Shown in pieces: positions 48,264-48,897 of a stretch of 48,897 bases of DNA. This stretch comes from Deltaproteobacteria bacterium. Lineage in GTDB: Bacteria > Myxococcota > JACPTQ01. Both the position numbers and the translations under genes were made by a program. The first letter of the stretch is position 1. Each line of letters starts with the position of its first letter. The stretch lies in NCBI GenBank assembly GCA_016192705.1, contig JACPTQ010000047.1:1-48897 (forward strand). Reading direction: 5' to 3'. A model generated the notes under the pieces. It did not search any database. It had not been told where the DNA came from and worked only from the letters and a program-made list of their open reading frames with translations.

Positions 48264-48897
48264 CGGCCGCGATCATCGCTCTTTCAATGATGTTGCATGG
48301 GCAAATCCGCGTCGACGTTCAAGAGCGCCGGATCCAGTTGTCGGAGACAATTCGGTTCGATCACAAAAGCGCGACGATCAAAAAAGCGTCGTACAAGATT
48401 CTCGACGCGCTCGCGCGCATGCTGACGGAGAAGACCGAGATTGAAGTGTTGCGCATCGAGGCGCACAACGATTCGCTCGGCGTTGCGTCGAAGGCGATGA
48501 AAATGAGCGAAGAGCGCGCGATCGCCGTCAAGCGGTACGTCGTCTCGAAGGGGGTTGGTGAGAATCGCCTTTTGGCGAAAGGATATGGTCAAGAATGGCC
48601 CATCGCCTCCAACTGGACGCCGGCGGGGCGAAAACTCAACCGGCGCGTCGACTTCGTGCTCGTGAAGGTGCAGGGACGAGAGGTGGGGCGACGCGAGTTG
48701 CCAAAACTTTTTGGGCGCGTCCATGCGATCGCTGGTGCGGCGACGGCGACCTCAGCAGCCGACGAAAAGCCGCGCACGATCGAGTTGGGTTCGGCGATCT
48801 TCCCGGGAGATCGCCTCAGCGTTTCCACGGACGCTGAGCTCACCGTTGTTTTCCCATCGCTCCATTTCGTCGTCCTTTCGGGGCCTACAGAGGCCGA
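48260..48897 (+). CDS. OmpA-domain protein, C-terminus outside window
   Basis: Starts at an ATG overlapping the previous stop (ATGA), about nine bases after GGAGG, and is open to the right edge (212 codons). Residues ~15-130 are an OmpA C-terminal-like domain: IRFDHKSATIKKASYKILDA, IEVLRIEAHNDSL, SEERAIAVKRYVVSKGV, LLAKGYGQEWPI, GRKLNRRVDFVLV. Next comes a hinge and a FecR-like beta region (IELGSAIFPGDRLSVSTDAE, LTVVFPSLHFVVLSGP). Only a short possible signal sequence (AAIIALSMMLHG). Probably acts with the fused protein before it in tying envelope parts to peptidoglycan. Confidence 0.75.
   Translation, partial: MTAAIIALSMMLHGQIRVDVQERRIQLSETIRFDHKSATIKKASYKILDALARMLTEKTEIEVLRIEAHNDSLGVASKAMKMSEERAIAVKRYVVSKGVGENRLLAKGYGQEWPIASNWTPAGRKLNRRVDFVLVKVQGREVGRRELPKLFGRVHAIAGAATATSAADEKPRTIELGSAIFPGDRLSVSTDAELTVVFPSLHFVVLSGPTEA

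Overview
The window is GC-rich, densely coded DNA from a Gram-negative bacterium. Kdo/heptose lipopolysaccharide genes, several outer-membrane barrels and OmpA-type proteins show the envelope type. A surface protein with long Asp-Ala-Gly/Asp-Gly-Gly repeats and a Gly-Cys-x-Cys/transmembrane/Arg-cluster sorting signal, an MglA-type GTPase and many sigma-54 and histidine-kinase genes point to Myxococcota or a close deltaproteobacterial relative. The placement is an inference from gene content.

Layout. (1) 1-7957, all on the minus strand, looks like an integrated replicon. It holds a TubC-N-like docking-domain protein, a putative origin with four 22-bp-spaced iterons, a putative initiator, a RecA/RepA-like helicase, a Toprim primase, an excisionase-like HTH protein, an unknown gene and a DUF4143-type ATPase. 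It ends exactly inside a tRNA-Arg(CCG) gene of which only the 5' part remains. An intact tRNA-Ala(GGC) follows. (2) 8119-10843: kdsB, kdsA (frameshifted), rfaE2 and an unknown gene. (3) 11009-12939: a zinc-ribbon membrane protein and a REC-GGDEF diguanylate cyclase. (4) 12929-21419, minus strand: two CorC/HlyC-like proteins, thiL, a CheY-like regulator, a PocR-domain histidine kinase, an MglA-like GTPase and Lon. (5) 21574-27346: Hsp20, two unknown small proteins, panC, a repeat-rich gap and three secreted or outer-membrane proteins. (6) 27415-34902: a GAF sigma-54 activator packed against pheA, tyrA and a C-terminally truncated aroA that runs in frame into a lipoprotein-like gene. (7) gltA, a DUF922 protease-like protein and a decayed SPFH gene fragment.

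(8) 37751-44791 reads as one regulatory unit. A RegB-like membrane kinase carrying the GGxxNPF quinone motif, with an added PAS domain, is translationally coupled to an NtrC-family sigma-54 regulator. Next to them lie narK (with a clear GG-N10-GC promoter), a hemerythrin (with a second, weaker GG-N10-GC site), a stand-alone Fis-like protein and a ferredoxin/flavodoxin-NADP reductase-like protein. I infer redox or quinone control of nitrate/nitrite transport and O2/NO handling. (9) 44964-48897: a very large open frame joining a MYXO-CTERM-like surface protein to an outer-membrane barrel, thrombospondin-3 repeats and an OmpA domain, coupled to a second OmpA-domain gene cut by the window end.

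The strongest candidates for undescribed biology are the IncQ-like integrated replicon that breaks a tRNA gene, the RegB-PAS/NtrC/sigma-54 nitrate-hemerythrin unit, the surface-protein/OmpA fusion with a shared membrane segment, and the ThiL frame that begins directly after the stop codon of a response regulator. A ~100-bp dispersed inverted-repeat element occurs twice (16578-16679 and 44831-44931). Three genes have -10-like sequences so close to their starts that leaderless or near-leaderless messages are likely.
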